Below, one piece after another: positions 1-10,880 of a stretch of 64,000 nucleotides of DNA; positions within the stretch are counted from its first letter, which is position 1, and each line of letters starts with the position of its first letter. The position numbers were made by a program, and so were the translations under genes. Source of the stretch: a bacterium (GTDB taxonomy: Bacteria > UBA10199 > JAIBAG01); assembly GCA_019695305.1 (NCBI GenBank), contig JAIBAG010000010.1, positions 26,566-90,565 on the forward strand, written 5' to 3'. The notes under the pieces are model-generated. The model was given only the letters and a program-made list of their open reading frames with translations. It was not told the origin of the DNA and searched no databases.

Positions 1-884
1 GAGATACCCTCTTGAGCACTTCCTGAAATAAGGTTTCCTTCATAAGCATCATAAGTTCCATCGCCATCGGTACCAATCATGGCACTTGGTGCCGCAACAT
101 TAATATTTTCGTAAGTATTGCCAAGATCGGTATCGCCATCTTTATCGGTTCCAAAAAAATTTCCGGCCACAGTTACAGCAGTACTCGACTCAATATGCAA
201 ACCCGCAACACTATTCCCCGCAATAATATTTCTTTCTCCGGCATCATTCGAGCCATCACCATCGGTACCAATAACACTGTTGGCACCCGACGATGGCATA
301 TAAATACCGGTTCCACTATTACCCAAAGCCGTATCGCCATCGGTATCAACACCAATATAGTTACCTTGAATTTTAACATTTGCAGCTGTTCCACTAATTT
401 CAATACCATCGCTTCCAAAACGTACAATGCTTAAACCCATGACAGTAACATTACTGCCAGAAATGGTAAGACCGTTAGCACCAGCCCCGCTACCAGCACT
501 GATACCATCTAACTTAATTAAAATTGTTGAATTGATAGCATTGGGAAAATCGTTTGTGCCAGCACTAGCACCCGATTGCGAATAACCATTAATGGTAATT
601 GTACTTCCCGAAATGGTAGGCAGTGCCGAAGTGGGGGTAATGGTACACACACCACCGCATCCCGAGATATTAAAATCAATGGTATCGTTACCATCACCAT
701 TAGCAGCCGTAATAGCTTCTCTGAGCGAACAGTCGGCATCGCAAGTACCATCGTTGGTATCGGCGGTTTTGCTAACAGTGTAGGTGGTGGCAAACGATAC
801 AAGCGGAAATAATAGGAAAAGAAAAAAAAGCCCCCCTTTTAAGGCCTTTATGCCAGCTCTTCTATATGCTTTGTGCTGCATCAT
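1..884 (-). CDS. CSLREA-domain secreted beta-helix protein, 5' part (runs off the left edge)
   Basis: The frame is open from an ATG pair at 884/881 to the window edge, so about 294 residues are visible and the C-terminus is missing. A basic start is followed by a hydrophobic stretch (GGLFFLFLLFPLVSFA), a likely Sec signal peptide. About residue 55 comes CSLREAITAAN, the hallmark of the CSLREA domain found at the N-terminus of large secreted repeat proteins. After it come Asn/Gly/Thr-rich repeats with motifs such as NYIGVDTDGDTALGN and NIIAGNSVAGL, typical of right-handed parallel beta-helices. The ribosome binding site is weak. It probably acts at or beyond the outer membrane; its function (adhesin or polysaccharide binding) is unknown. 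It resembles the other beta-helix proteins in the window. Whether it carries the GGCS anchor cannot be seen. Confidence 0.8.
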   Translation of the reverse strand, partial: MMQHKAYRRAGIKALKGGLFFLFLLFPLVSFATTYTVSKTADTNDGTCDADCSLREAITAANGDGNDTIDFNISGCGGVCTITPTSALPTISGSTITINGYSQSGASAGTNDFPNAINSTILIKLDGISAGSGAGANGLTISGSNVTVMGLSIVRFGSDGIEISGTAANVKIQGNYIGVDTDGDTALGNSGTGIYMPSSGANSVIGTDGDGSNDAGERNIIAGNSVAGLHIESSTAVTVAGNFFGTDKDGDTDLGNTYENINVAAPSAMIGTDGDGTYDAYEGNLISGSAQEGI

Positions 885-1074
885 ATATATGATACAGGAG
901 CAAAAGTGGAGCCATACCGACAAAAAAACTGTCTACTTAAATTAATTTATAAATAATTGAATTTTAAATAAATTTTTAAACACTACTTAATAAAAACAAC
1001 ATGAGTGAGGTAAAAAAACACCCCTAAAGCGGCAATATTTATCCAATTATTTTATTTATTTGAGAAATGATCAA

Positions 1075-1782
1075 TCAAATCATCTTTTCAAATGATTTAG
1101 CTAGGGCTTGGCATAAAAAATTGAGACGCCCTATATAAGTAGGGATGTTAGATAAAATATTTTTAGAATCAATCTGCGGCAAACAGGATAACTCTTCCTT
1201 ATTCCCATTTTCATCTAGCCATTCGGCCACCATGGCAGCACTTACTTCCACATGAAACTGAAGGCCGTAAATATTTTTACCCAATCTAAAAGCCTGGTTT
1301 TGACACAAAGGTGACGACGCCAGCAACACAGCACCGTGTGGCAAATTAAAAGTATCGCCGTGCCACTGAAAAACAGTTTCAGTTTTTGAAAAAGAAGAAA
1401 ACACAGCATCGGTTTCCCCCGCGGGGGTCAGATTTAGCGGGTACCAACCAATTTCTTTTTCTGTATTTTTTACCACCTTGGCCTCAAACGCCTTGGCAAT
1501 CATTTGTGCGCCTAAACAAATACCCAAAACAGGTTTTCCCGCAGTATACGCCATACGAATCACTTGAGCTGCCTTGATAAGATGCGGAAACTCGGTGGTA
1601 TCATACACACTCATAGGCCCACCCATCATAATGAGGGCATCGTAGTTAAAAGCACTATCATTATAACGAATGAGTTCTTGAGGATTAAAATACCGGAGCG
1701 TAAAACCTTGTGACAAAAAAGAGTTTTCCAAAACACCCAAATTTTCGTGCGGCACATTTTGAATAATGAATATCTTTTTCAT
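1075..1782 (-). CDS. Class I glutamine amidotransferase (GMP synthase-like GATase domain)
   Basis: A stand-alone GATase of about 235 residues. The nucleophile Cys lies in GICLGAQ, and the His/Glu pair in LQFHVEVS completes the triad; an early MMGGPMSVYD matches the oxyanion region. Free-standing members of this family hydrolyse glutamine or gamma-glutamyl compounds in the cytoplasm; the true substrate is unknown. The chosen ATG at 1782 starts the first beta-strand (MKKIFIIQN) directly. In-frame ATG 1800 and GTG 1803 follow a better Shine-Dalgarno (AGGAAAG) and would add six or seven residues, so the start is uncertain. It lies alone between the left-edge surface protein and the FAD oxidase, all on the minus strand. 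Confidence 0.85.
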   Translation of the reverse strand: MKKIFIIQNVPHENLGVLENSFLSQGFTLRYFNPQELIRYNDSAFNYDALIMMGGPMSVYDTTEFPHLIKAAQVIRMAYTAGKPVLGICLGAQMIAKAFEAKVVKNTEKEIGWYPLNLTPAGETDAVFSSFSKTETVFQWHGDTFNLPHGAVLLASSPLCQNQAFRLGKNIYGLQFHVEVSAAMVAEWLDENGNKEELSCLPQIDSKNILSNIPTYIGRLNFLCQALAKSFEKMI

Positions 1783-1967
1783 CAACACCCCCATTTCCAT
1801 CACATTCTTTCCTGGGGCTAAATTTTATTTTTTTCACTTTTTTTGTTCTTTGGCCTGTCCTGCCTTCATCAAGCACATCTCCTAAACAACGATAAAAGGC
1901 CGTCGAGGCGCATCAAGCATACCCAAAATAAAAAGCAGGCCTTTCAAAAAATGTGAAAAAAATAAAA

Positions 1968-3389
1968 TTAAGCCCCAGGGAAAATATTCCCCCGACCGAG
2001 TAAAAAACTAGGATCCCATTTCTTTTTAAGAGCGAGCATTTTTTGCACCACAGACGCATTATGTTGAATCTCCAAATAATTATGATGAATTTTTCCAACA
2101 CCATGTTCACCTGCAACCCCACCACCCAAGCCAACCGCCCGCCTGCACACATCTTCCACAAATTTTTCAATACGGGCTTTTTCAATATTATCGCGTGTTA
2201 AATAATTCCAGTGAGGATGGCCATTACCAATGTGAGCAAAAACTAAAAAAGGTATTTTTTGTTTTATACTCTCATCATAAATAGTGAGCATAAAATTTTT
2301 CATTTTATTTGGAGGAACCCACCAATCGGTAGAAATCTTTCCACCTCCCGTATCCAAAAACTTTCTATTCCGCTCATTCACCATCTGGGGAATATAGTGA
2401 CGAAAAGCCCTAAGAGCTTCTTTTTCTTTGTCACTTTTGGCTACAAACAAATATTCTTCCCAACCCTTACAACCGTGCTCCTCATAAAAATTTTGAAGCA
2501 CTTCAAGCCATAACGATAGTTTTTTATCGTAATCGGCTTCACTGATATATTCCTGCTTTACATATAAAAGAGATGTTGTCTTATCGGGGAATTGCGGGAT
2601 TTCTTTCTGTTCACAAAAAATTTCAAATGCTCCGGGGCCAATCAGCTCAATAGCCCGCGGGTTTAACTGGTCACCCACACTTAGTTTTTCCACAGCGTTT
2701 AAAGTATCGTCAAAAGTTTTAAAGGGTATAAGAAGCGCAAAAAAACCAAAGGGGGGCTTGATGAGATCCACGGTAATTTGCGTGATAATTCCCAAAGTTC
2801 CCTCGGAACCAATAAGATAATCAATCTCCTCGCCATCCAAAAAATAACCTGCCTTATTTTTGGTGGTCATAGCAGGCATGGTTTTTCGCTTAAGCGTTTG
2901 AGTCTGTCCATCCGCCGTTACAATCTGTAACTCGCGGATGTAGCGACGTGTAGGCCCGTATAAAAAGCTATCTTCACCGGTGGCATTGGTAGCAACCGTT
3001 CCTCCTAATTGAGCTTCCTTATAACTGGTAGGATCGGGGGGATAAAAAAAACCGGCTTCTTCTACTTTCCTTTTAAGATCACCCAGTAAGATACCGGGCT
3101 CACAAATGGCAATAGGCGTTTTAGTAACGGGATCGGTAGCAATATCCAGCAAACAATCCATCTTTTCAAAAGCGAGTAAATATCCACTATCGGCCTGAGA
3201 AGCTCCCGTCATAGCCGTACGCGATCCGCAGGGAGTAATGGGAATTTTATGATGAAAACAATACCCTACAAAATCGGAAAGCCCTTTTACATCTTTAGCA
3301 AAATAAAGCCCATCCGGATTGCCCTTATAAACCGTACTGTCTTTATAGGTTAAGAGACGAGAATCGTCCTTGGACACTAAATTAAACAT
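1968..3389 (-). CDS. FAD-linked oxidase (GlcD/lactate dehydrogenase-like)
   Basis: A 473-residue flavoprotein of the FAD-binding PCMH type. The N-terminal half has ITPCGSRTAMTGAS and LGGTVATNATGEDSFLYGPTRRYI, which bind FAD. GSEGTLGIITQITVDL marks the end of the FAD domain. The C-terminal half carries the oxidase cap, with FAHIGNGHPHWNY and GVAGEHGVGKIHH as in D-lactate and glycolate dehydrogenases. It probably oxidises a 2-hydroxy acid at the membrane or in the cytoplasm. The Cys-rich Fe-S extension found in some paralogues is absent. No partner subunits are adjacent; the spoVR operon lies upstream, with a 30-bp gap. The exact substrate cannot be read from sequence. Confidence 0.85.
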   Translation of the reverse strand: MFNLVSKDDSRLLTYKDSTVYKGNPDGLYFAKDVKGLSDFVGYCFHHKIPITPCGSRTAMTGASQADSGYLLAFEKMDCLLDIATDPVTKTPIAICEPGILLGDLKRKVEEAGFFYPPDPTSYKEAQLGGTVATNATGEDSFLYGPTRRYIRELQIVTADGQTQTLKRKTMPAMTTKNKAGYFLDGEEIDYLIGSEGTLGIITQITVDLIKPPFGFFALLIPFKTFDDTLNAVEKLSVGDQLNPRAIELIGPGAFEIFCEQKEIPQFPDKTTSLLYVKQEYISEADYDKKLSLWLEVLQNFYEEHGCKGWEEYLFVAKSDKEKEALRAFRHYIPQMVNERNRKFLDTGGGKISTDWWVPPNKMKNFMLTIYDESIKQKIPFLVFAHIGNGHPHWNYLTRDNIEKARIEKFVEDVCRRAVGLGGGVAGEHGVGKIHHNYLEIQHNASVVQKMLALKKKWDPSFLLGRGNIFPGA

Positions 3390-3419
3390 GGATTCTATCT
3401 ACAAGATTGAGCTGTAAGG

Positions 3420-4919
3420 TCAAATACCATCTTTAGAATCACTTTCTGTGTGTTCCTTGCCATCAAAACGGAACAAACGGTGGCGATCGCCGGTTTGGGT
3501 ATCAATAAGAACAGGACGTTTCCATACTACATACAAATTTTGCAATACTTCCTTTATGTAATCGGTGCGCAAACCAGCGCCATCGTAACGATGCTTTAAT
3601 AAAAGCTCGGAACGGTTACTATGATTGGCATCTACCACCTCAATAACAGGCTGTCCAAAGTTAGTAAGCTGTTGCAATAATTTTTGTTTAATCACGCCAA
3701 ATTCACGCGAAGCAATTTCATAAGTTTTTTTAGAAAGATTGTAGTCGAATGAAAACATTTTGTGCTGAGCACAAAATTCTGGAGTTAAAAACGTATCTAT
3801 AAATGTGACATCATTATAAATTTTACGCACTTCAAAAATTTTTTCTCTGCCCAACCCCAAATTTTTATCCCACTTCTTTTTTTCCACCATATTATCGCAC
3901 ATATCGTATTCCAAACCAAAACGACCTTTATTCCAACGCTCTTCAATATCGCGGTAAATCTCAATGCCTATTTTATACGGGTTAAGTCTGCCTCCGCTCA
4001 TAGCCACCGTACCCGAATGATGATCGGCAAAATCAATTACTTCAGAATCGTCCATAATTTTGTTTGTCATCATTTTGCTATGCCAATAACTGGCCCAACC
4101 TTCATTCATAATTTTGGTTTGGCCCTGAGGCGCAAAATAATATGCCTCGTCACGAATAATAGTTAAAACATCTCTTTGCCATTCTTCAATAGGGGCATAG
4201 TTAATAAGAAAGGCCATCACGTCACGCCAGGGCTCTAAGGGAAAAGTTAGTTTTTGATTTTCGTTCTTCTTAGAGGCCTTCTCACGTTGCTCATCTAAAA
4301 AATCTTTGGGATTAATAAAGTGCGTTAGATACGAACGATCTGTTTTAAGGCGCGCCACGTCATCATCGGGAGCCTCCTTGGCAATACTACCCGTGTCGTG
4401 TCGTTTAATGAGAGGCCCGTAAATATCAATTAAATTATCCAACGACAAACATACATCTATAAAGGCTTCCACCGGCTCATACCCGTATTTATCAATATAA
4501 CGCATCACACGCGTTTTATGATTAGCCATGCCATCCATCATCTGGCGGTTGGTATGAGCAAAAAAGATATTATTTTTAAAAAAATCGCAATGACCATAAA
4601 CATGCGCCATCACCAGTTTTTGATCCATGAGCGAATTACTATGCAGTAAATAGGCGTAACAAGGATCGTTATTAATCACCATTTCGTAAATTTTGGAAAG
4701 ACCGTAGGCATAGCTTTTTGAAAGCTGCTCGTATTCCATACCAAAGCGCCAATGGGGATAACGATTGGGAAAACCACCGTAAGAGGCTACTTCGTTAATC
4801 TCTTTCCAATCAAGAATTTCAAAAATAACGGTATAAAAATCGAGCCCGTAATCGGAAGCAATTTTTTCAATACGATCACGCCAATGCTTTAATTCATCTG
4901 GAAGCTGTGTATTCCTCAT
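3420..4919 (-). CDS. ycgB: SpoVR family protein (YcgB)
   Basis: A 499-residue member of the SpoVR/YcgB family: normal length, with the characteristic N-terminus ([24 protein letters not shown]) and the conserved motifs [29 protein letters not shown] and [12 protein letters not shown]. SpoVR is linked to spore cortex formation in Bacillus; in non-sporulating proteobacteria it is co-expressed with YeaH and PrkA under starvation and stress, with unknown chemistry. Its ATG overlaps the yeaH stop by 4 bases (ATGA), implying translational coupling. It is the last gene of the prkA-yeaH-ycgB operon. Confidence 0.95.
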   Translation of the reverse strand: MRNTQLPDELKHWRDRIEKIASDYGLDFYTVIFEILDWKEINEVASYGGFPNRYPHWRFGMEYEQLSKSYAYGLSKIYEMVINNDPCYAYLLHSNSLMDQKLVMAHVYGHCDFFKNNIFFAHTNRQMMDGMANHKTRVMRYIDKYGYEPVEAFIDVCLSLDNLIDIYGPLIKRHDTGSIAKEAPDDDVARLKTDRSYLTHFINPKDFLDEQREKASKKNENQKLTFPLEPWRDVMAFLINYAPIEEWQRDVLTIIRDEAYYFAPQGQTKIMNEGWASYWHSKMMTNKIMDDSEVIDFADHHSGTVAMSGGRLNPYKIGIEIYRDIEERWNKGRFGLEYDMCDNMVEKKKWDKNLGLGREKIFEVRKIYNDVTFIDTFLTPEFCAQHKMFSFDYNLSKKTYEIASREFGVIKQKLLQQLTNFGQPVIEVVDANHSNRSELLLKHRYDGAGLRTDYIKEVLQNLYVVWKRPVLIDTQTGDRHRLFRFDGKEHTESDSKDGI

Positions 4920-6022
4920 TTGCCCTTTCCTAAAAAGGTTTTGATGGATTCCACAATTTTGTCGCGGCTTTCAATTTTAGAAGTGAGCATTTGCTCATTT
5001 TTTTCACCAAAGCGCGCATGTAAATCTTTTAAAAACTGCCCACTGCCGTATTCACTTTCTACTTGGCCGTAGCAAAATACGTTAACCAAAGGAAAAAACT
5101 CTTTTTCCATTAAATCCATACATTCCTGCGTGTCGCTAGCCGACCAGTTATCGCCGTCGGAAAAATGAAAAGGATAAATATTCCATTCGCTGGGGTCGTA
5201 ATCGTCGTGAATCATCTTAAGTGCCAGCTTGTAAGCCGATGAAATAATGGTACCGCCTGATTCGCGCGTATGATAAAAGGTATTTTCATCCACCTCGCGC
5301 GCTACTGCATCGTGAATAATATAACGAGTTTCAATACCTTTGTATTGTGAGCGCAGCCAGGTATCGAGCCAAAACGATTCAATACGTACAATTTCTTTTT
5401 GTTCCTGCCCCATAGAACCCGACACATCCATCATATAAATAATCACAGCCTTGTTTTGTGGTTCCTTCACCACCTTAAAACTGCGGTAACGGCGATCTTC
5501 TCCGTAAGGAACAATCACAGGCTTTTGAAAATTATATTGCCCCGACACAATTTGACGTTTTAAAGCTTGCTTATAGGTACGTTTAAAATGGCGGAGTGAT
5601 TCAGGCCCAGACGGGCGAATGCCACGGTATACATTTTTTTGAGAAACAATTTTATCGGAGTGTTTGGGTTTAATGCGCGGCAGTTCCAGTTCTTCGCCCA
5701 GCATTTGGGCAATTTCTTCGATGGAAACATCCACCTCTAAAATATGCTGACCGGCTTCACTACCCGCCTGCCCCTGCCCATCTTCCTCATCCCCTTGGAT
5801 GGGAGTTCCCTCATCTCCGTCTCCCTGACCAATACCGCCCATTTCTTTATCGGAAAATTTAAAATGTGGGATATCAATATGCGGAACAGGAATGCTGATG
5901 AATTTTTTACCCTGCTTGCCAATCAGCTCACCATGCGAGATATATTTTCGCAAATCCCGCTTGATTTTGCCGCGGACAATTTCCTTAAAACGGTTATGGT
6001 CTTGTTCAATTTTTAAAACCAT
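4916..6022 (-). CDS. yeaH: DUF444 family protein (YeaH/YhbH)
   Basis: A 368-residue YeaH/YhbH (UPF0229, DUF444) protein. The N-terminus is basic and ends in an acidic/Gly-rich linker (residues about 75-110, [20 protein letters not shown]). The C-terminal part has a von Willebrand A-like fold with a MIDAS-type motif, MMDVSGSMG, and the conserved FHFSDGDNW. The family is a partner of PrkA kinase in stationary-phase and nitrogen-stress responses; its exact role is unproven. It starts 36 bp after the prkA stop and overlaps the downstream spoVR gene by 4 bases, so the three form one transcription unit. Confidence 0.95.
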   Translation of the reverse strand: MVLKIEQDHNRFKEIVRGKIKRDLRKYISHGELIGKQGKKFISIPVPHIDIPHFKFSDKEMGGIGQGDGDEGTPIQGDEEDGQGQAGSEAGQHILEVDVSIEEIAQMLGEELELPRIKPKHSDKIVSQKNVYRGIRPSGPESLRHFKRTYKQALKRQIVSGQYNFQKPVIVPYGEDRRYRSFKVVKEPQNKAVIIYMMDVSGSMGQEQKEIVRIESFWLDTWLRSQYKGIETRYIIHDAVAREVDENTFYHTRESGGTIISSAYKLALKMIHDDYDPSEWNIYPFHFSDGDNWSASDTQECMDLMEKEFFPLVNVFCYGQVESEYGSGQFLKDLHARFGEKNEQMLTSKIESRDKIVESIKTFLGKGK

Positions 6023-6058
6023 TCTTTTGCTCTACCTCTCCTCTTTATTTCTGCGTTG

Positions 6059-8134
6059 TTATTCTTTATTCCGAATATCTCCTCTCGCAAAAATAGAAGC
6101 CACGTAGTTTAACACGTCGGTGGCGCAGATATCGCAATAGCCATGGTTTTTAATAAGACGCGATTTCACCACGTCTATTTTTTCCTGGGTATCTTTATCC
6201 ACCACACTCGACACAAGGCTGGTGAGTTTAATGGTGTCTTTTTGATCTTCAAAAAGTTTGAGTTCCAGAGCTTTATGTAAACGCTCGTTGGTTTTATAAT
6301 CAAACTTCTTGCCCTCAAGCGAGAGAGCGCCAATATAGTTCATGATTTCACGTCTAAAATCATCTTTGCGCGTATCAGGAATATCAATTTTATCCTCAAT
6401 GGATCGCATTAAACGTTCATCCGGCTCCTCATCTTGGCCGGTGTATTTGTTGCGCACTTTTTCTTTTTGCGTGTATGCCTTTACGTTATCTACGTAGTTA
6501 GCACACAAACGTGTAATCGCATCTTCATCGGCCGCAATAGCACGCTGAACCTCGTTTTTCACCATATCTTCGTATTCCGATTTTACAACGGATAAAAGAT
6601 CGATATAGCGTTTTTTCTGATCTTCATCCGCAATAAGTGAATGGTGTTTTAAACCCGATTCCAGCTCGTTCATCACCATAAAGGGATTGACGCAGCCTTC
6701 TCCCAAATCGGATACCAAGGCATTGGAAATTTTATCCTGCACATAACGAGGCGATACACCCTCCATACCTTCACGCTTACTATCCTTGCGCAGTTCCTTC
6801 ACGTTGTCTTCTGTATAACCCGGAAGCGTTTTGCCGTTATACAACTTCAATTTTTGCATAAGCGACAAATTGGCTTTTTTAGGTTCTTCTAAACGCGTGA
6901 GAATAGCCCACATAGAGGCCACTTCTAGCGTATGAGGAGCAATATGTTTGCCACGAATTTTCCCGGGCACATAATCTTTACTGTAAATCTTGCTTTCTTC
7001 AGATAACTTGGTGATGTACGGCACATCAATTTTAACCGTACGGTCACGCAGCGCTTCCATATACTCGTTATTTTGCAAGCGACGATACTCGGGCTCGTTC
7101 GTGTGCCCAATAATCACTTCGTCAATATCGGTTTGCGCAAACTTTTTGGGTTTTACCTTGTGCTCTTGGCTGGCGCCCAACAAATCATACAAAAAGGCTA
7201 CATCAAGCTTGAGCACTTCTACAAATTCGATGATACCACGGTTAGCCACGTTAAATTCACCATCAAAGTTAAACGCACGCGGATCTGATTCGGAACCATA
7301 CTCGGCAATTTTTCGATAATTTATATCACCGGTAAGCTCGGTAGAATCTTGGTTCTTTTCATCTTTAGGCTGAAAAGTACCAATACCAATGCGGTCTTGC
7401 TCGGAAAGAATTAATCGGTTTACTTCAATATGCTCCATCACTTTTTCCCAATTTCCCTCATAGGCACTAAAAAGAGAATTGTAATAAAAGCGACACATAG
7501 GGCACAAATCGCCCTCCACCACCAAACGTTCGTCGGACGACAATTTGTCGTTGGCGGTTTCCATAAATTTTTTGCGGGCTTTAATAGGAATTAAACGTAA
7601 AGGCTCTTCATGCATGGGGCATTTTACGCGGTCAACATTACCAAAAATAGCATTTACGGCATCGTTACCTTCACCCTTAACCCACGAATAAGTATACACG
7701 GCTCCTTCAGGAGTACGCGAATAACGCTCCAGACCTTTTTTAAGCAGACGGGCAATGGTAGATTTAGAACTGCCCACCGGACCGTGCAATAAAATAACGC
7801 GTTTTTCGGGGCCGTAATGCCTAGAGGCTGCCTTAAACACATTCACCAATTTCATAAGATGTAAATCGAGGCCGTAGATAGCGTCTTTACCCCCATCGAT
7901 AGGATCTTCAAAAAAGTTATAATGAACAATCTTCTTTTTATGTTCTTTAAATTCAGATGAGCCGTACGAAATAATCATGTCGTATACGCGTTGAAACGAC
8001 GTACGGGCTACTTTTGGATTTTTAGCAAAAATTTCTAGATAATCGTGTAACGTCCCCTTCCAGTGTAAATCTTTAAAATCGCGAATATCCTCAGACTGCT
8101 TAATAATTTCAATCAACCCCTTGGAATCGAGCAT
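6059..8134 (-). CDS. prkA: PrkA family serine protein kinase / AAA+ ATPase
   Basis: A 691-residue protein, close to the usual PrkA length. An AAA-type ATPase domain has its P-loop at about residues 118-126 (GPVGSSKST). A zinc-finger-like insertion has two C-P-M-C/C-P-M-H style motifs ([19 protein letters not shown]). A C-terminal kinase-like domain follows. In Escherichia coli the homologue YeaG, with YeaH, acts in sustained nitrogen starvation; in Bacillus PrkA affects sporulation, and a protease-like ATPase activity has been reported. A strong Shine-Dalgarno-like run (AAAGGGGG) lies six bases before the ATG. It is the first gene of the prkA-yeaH-ycgB operon. Confidence 0.96.
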   Translation of the reverse strand: MLDSKGLIEIIKQSEDIRDFKDLHWKGTLHDYLEIFAKNPKVARTSFQRVYDMIISYGSSEFKEHKKKIVHYNFFEDPIDGGKDAIYGLDLHLMKLVNVFKAASRHYGPEKRVILLHGPVGSSKSTIARLLKKGLERYSRTPEGAVYTYSWVKGEGNDAVNAIFGNVDRVKCPMHEEPLRLIPIKARKKFMETANDKLSSDERLVVEGDLCPMCRFYYNSLFSAYEGNWEKVMEHIEVNRLILSEQDRIGIGTFQPKDEKNQDSTELTGDINYRKIAEYGSESDPRAFNFDGEFNVANRGIIEFVEVLKLDVAFLYDLLGASQEHKVKPKKFAQTDIDEVIIGHTNEPEYRRLQNNEYMEALRDRTVKIDVPYITKLSEESKIYSKDYVPGKIRGKHIAPHTLEVASMWAILTRLEEPKKANLSLMQKLKLYNGKTLPGYTEDNVKELRKDSKREGMEGVSPRYVQDKISNALVSDLGEGCVNPFMVMNELESGLKHHSLIADEDQKKRYIDLLSVVKSEYEDMVKNEVQRAIAADEDAITRLCANYVDNVKAYTQKEKVRNKYTGQDEEPDERLMRSIEDKIDIPDTRKDDFRREIMNYIGALSLEGKKFDYKTNERLHKALELKLFEDQKDTIKLTSLVSSVVDKDTQEKIDVVKSRLIKNHGYCDICATDVLNYVASIFARGDIRNKE

Positions 8135-8270
8135 GAATGCCCCCTTTGGTTAAAATGGTCTTTCGCATTGAGACTCAGATATTGGTCCCACTCGAAAAAC
8201 ACGTTGTCCGAGATTATTTAAAAGAGCCGTTGGTGATGTTAAGGTAAGCCTTCGTAATGTTTATATTAAA

Positions 8271-8300
8271 ATTGTAGCAGAGGTTTGGGAAACATGGCAA
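8271..8300 (-). promoter_or_regulatory. Candidate sigma-70 promoter for the prkA operon
   Basis: On the minus strand TTGCCA (8295-8300) and TACAAT (8271-8276) are separated by 18 bp, a good match to -35 and -10 boxes. Transcription would start near 8264, giving a leader of about 130 nt before prkA. I saw no sigma-54 box (GG...GC with proper spacing) reading toward prkA. The rest of the 8135-8366 interval holds no gene that I can see. Confidence 0.4.
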
Positions 8301-8366
8301 CTTTTTACTTTATTTTTTTTGACGCGGTCCATCATGTGGAAAACTACAATTTACAAGGGTTTACGG

Positions 8367-9200
8367 TTAATTGCCTTTTTGAGGGGTATTTTTGGTCTCT
8401 AAAAGCTCCTCATCACGGGTGCGCATGGTCTCCCGGATAACCGCACGGATCAATTTATTGCGGTTGGCTTTGCCCAAGAGGGTTTTAATATCGTTAAACA
8501 AGCTAGCGTCATTTACAATAGCCCCAAGGGTTCCTTGGCCTTCATTAATTTTTTGAGTAATATCCCCCACATTTTGGGTGGTATCTTTCAAATTGGCGGC
8601 CACTTCCGTAATTTGCTTCATCATCTCCTTACCCTGAGTTCCATAGATAAGCTCGTTGGCAAAACCTTTTCCATCCTTAATTTCAAGGATCATCTCATTC
8701 AGGTTTTTAGTCAGGTTATTCACATTATCTACTATAGAAGCCATGGAATCACCTTTTTCCATCAAGGCATCCAAACCGGCCGACTTGCGCACCAACAACT
8801 CTTCTCCATCCTCTAAAGTAGGCTTGTCGGAACTACCCACACTAATCCATACCATTTTATCGCCCAAAAGCCCCTGGGTTTGGATAGAGGCCACCGAGTC
8901 TTGACGAATACGATCTTTATAATTGCTTAACACCTGCAAAACCAGCTTCACCTTTTTTTGAGATAAATTATCTTCAAAAATAATTTTTTTGACAGTCCCT
9001 ACATGAATACCCGCCAACTGAACACCTGCACCCACACGCAAGCCGCTGATATTTTCAAAATGAGCATTAAGCGTATAGTTTGTTTCAAACATTCTATTTT
9101 CACTACCGAGCATAAACAACACCAGCATCAGCAAAATAACACCCACGCCTACAAACGCCCCTACCTGAAGTTCCATATTTTGCTGTTGCTTTTGAGACAT
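8367..9200 (-). CDS. mlaD: MCE family lipid-transport protein (MlaD-like)
   Basis: A 277-residue protein with one N-terminal membrane helix (VGAFVGVGVILLMLVLFML) and a single MCE domain (residues about 40-120, motif GLRVGAGVQLAGIHVGTV). A long helical tail with coiled-coil character (NVNNLTKNLNEMILEI, TQNVGDITQKI) follows. MlaD-type proteins form a periplasmic hexamer on the MlaFE ABC transporter and carry phospholipids between the two membranes. Third gene after mlaE and mlaF. No MlaB or MlaC gene is adjacent. The start ATG at 9200 leaves only a short cytoplasmic tail, as expected. Confidence 0.9.
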   Translation of the reverse strand: MSQKQQQNMELQVGAFVGVGVILLMLVLFMLGSENRMFETNYTLNAHFENISGLRVGAGVQLAGIHVGTVKKIIFEDNLSQKKVKLVLQVLSNYKDRIRQDSVASIQTQGLLGDKMVWISVGSSDKPTLEDGEELLVRKSAGLDALMEKGDSMASIVDNVNNLTKNLNEMILEIKDGKGFANELIYGTQGKEMMKQITEVAANLKDTTQNVGDITQKINEGQGTLGAIVNDASLFNDIKTLLGKANRNKLIRAVIRETMRTRDEELLETKNTPQKGN

Positions 9201-9248
9201 AACTTTTTAGTACTGCGTTTATTAATTATTGGATGCTGTACAAGTACA

Positions 9249-10007
9249 CTAGGCCTTACCTGCTTCCTCAATAATTCCAATATTACCTTCAATAAAATTT
9301 TTCACAATGGGATTTGTAGATTTTTTTACGTCATCAACAGTACCTACAAACTCAATTCGCTTGTTATGCAATAAAGCCATACGGTCCGAAATACGAAAAG
9401 CCGAGGCCATATCGTGCGTTACAGCAACTGACGTTACCTTTAAAACACTTTGCAGACTTCTAATAAGCTCGTCAATACGATTGGTGTTGGCCGGGTCTAA
9501 GCCAGTAGTGGGCTCATCGTATAAAATTACTTCCGGATTGGTAGCAATAGCCCTGGCCAAACCTACGCGCTTTTTCATCCCTCCCGACAAATCGGCAGGG
9601 AACATATCCTCAATACCCGGAAGGCCTACCAATTTTAATTTTTCTTTTACAAGCTCGGCTAATTTAGAATCGGGGTAATGAAAATGTTCTCGCAAGGGAT
9701 AGGCCACGTTTTCAAAAACAGTAAGCGAATCAAACAGCGCAGCCCCCTGAAAAAGCATTCCAATTTGGGAACGCATTTTCATTAATTCGGGCTCTTCCAT
9801 AGTCATAATATCTTTACCTTTAAAAAATACCTGACCTTCGTCGGGCTCCAACAAGCGTAACAACAGCTTTAAGGTAACACTTTTACCCGAACCGCTACCA
9901 CCAATAATAGTAAGCGTTTCGCCGGCTTTAATAGATAAAGACAGGTCCTTTACAACCTCTTTATCGCCAAACGATTTACTAACATTTTTAAATTCGATAA
10001 TGGACAT
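9249..10007 (-). CDS. mlaF: Mla/MCE ABC transporter ATP-binding protein (MlaF)
   Basis: A 252-residue ABC ATPase with all motifs: Walker A GGSGSGKS, Q-loop QGAALF, signature LSGGMKKRVGLARA, Walker B VILYDEP and the H-loop THD. The sequence PADLSGGMKKRVG and the variant AGETLTIIGGSGSGKSV are typical of MlaF, the energising subunit of the phospholipid transporter. ATG 10007 is chosen because it begins the first conserved strand (MSIIEFKNVSK); a TTG ten codons upstream is less likely. It sits 75 bp after mlaE and 48 bp before mlaD. Confidence 0.93.
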   Translation of the reverse strand: MSIIEFKNVSKSFGDKEVVKDLSLSIKAGETLTIIGGSGSGKSVTLKLLLRLLEPDEGQVFFKGKDIMTMEEPELMKMRSQIGMLFQGAALFDSLTVFENVAYPLREHFHYPDSKLAELVKEKLKLVGLPGIEDMFPADLSGGMKKRVGLARAIATNPEVILYDEPTTGLDPANTNRIDELIRSLQSVLKVTSVAVTHDMASAFRISDRMALLHNKRIEFVGTVDDVKKSTNPIVKNFIEGNIGIIEEAGKA

Positions 10008-10082
10008 TAACGCTGTAGCATAAGTGCCTGTAAACAATTTAATGTTTATCTTTTTTTGATAGAAATTAAATTATACATGCAA

Positions 10083-10880
10083 CTAAAAAATTAAAAACAT
10101 TTTGGTTAAAAAATAATCGGCTACAAATACCGCAACCGATGAGGCCACCACCGAGGCCGTGGTAGCATTACCTACCCCTTGCGTACCACGTGTTGCCTTA
10201 AGCCCGTGGTAACAAGAGAGCACCCCAATTAAAAAACCAAAAAAGAGGGTTTTGCTAATACCACTTAAAAAATCATCCACCTCTACCGTGCGAATAATTT
10301 GATCAATATAAAATTTTGGGCCCACTCCGGTTTCAAAAATAGTAATTATCATTCCTCCAAAAATGCCAACCACATCGGCCATAATGGTGAGTATGGGTGT
10401 CATGAGCGTTACCACCAATACTCGAGGAACCACTAGTTTAGAAACAGGATCAGCCCCCATAGCCTCTAATGCCAGCACCTGCTCGGTAACAGTCATGCTT
10501 CCTAACTCGGCGGCAATACCGCTCCCCACACGGGCTGCCACCATCAGCGAGGTTAACACAGGCCCCAATTCACGACAGATGGCCATACCAATAATTTGCC
10601 CTACATAAAGTTCTAGACCAAAACGCTTAAGCCCCACAATAAACTGGAGTGCCAGCACCATGCCGGTAAATATAGCAATAAGATTAGTGAGCGATAACGA
10701 TTTAACCCCCACAAAATAAATCTGCTGCACCACCAAATTCCACTGCGTTTTTTTGGTAAAAAGGGTTTTAAGGGTATCAAAAGCCAAAAAAGTAACCCCG
10801 CCCATAAACAAAATTTGCGTAATAATACGACCACCCAACTGGGTGAGCATGTGTTCGGTTTTTTGTTTGAATGCTGCCAT
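10083..10880 (-). CDS. mlaE: Mla/MCE ABC transporter permease (MlaE)
   Basis: A 265-residue MlaE permease with several membrane helices and the conserved family core (LELYVGQIIGMAICRELGPVLTSLMVAARVGSG, given here as adjoining short motifs ELGPVLTSLMVAARVGSG and ITEQ-like TVTEQVLALEAMGADP). It forms the membrane channel of the phospholipid transporter with MlaF and MlaD. Its ATG overlaps the TAA of the upstream lipoprotein gene by one base (TAATG), so the lipoprotein is translationally coupled to the transporter. Confidence 0.93.
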   Translation of the reverse strand: MAAFKQKTEHMLTQLGGRIITQILFMGGVTFLAFDTLKTLFTKKTQWNLVVQQIYFVGVKSLSLTNLIAIFTGMVLALQFIVGLKRFGLELYVGQIIGMAICRELGPVLTSLMVAARVGSGIAAELGSMTVTEQVLALEAMGADPVSKLVVPRVLVVTLMTPILTIMADVVGIFGGMIITIFETGVGPKFYIDQIIRTVEVDDFLSGISKTLFFGFLIGVLSCYHGLKATRGTQGVGNATTASVVASSVAVFVADYFLTKMFLIF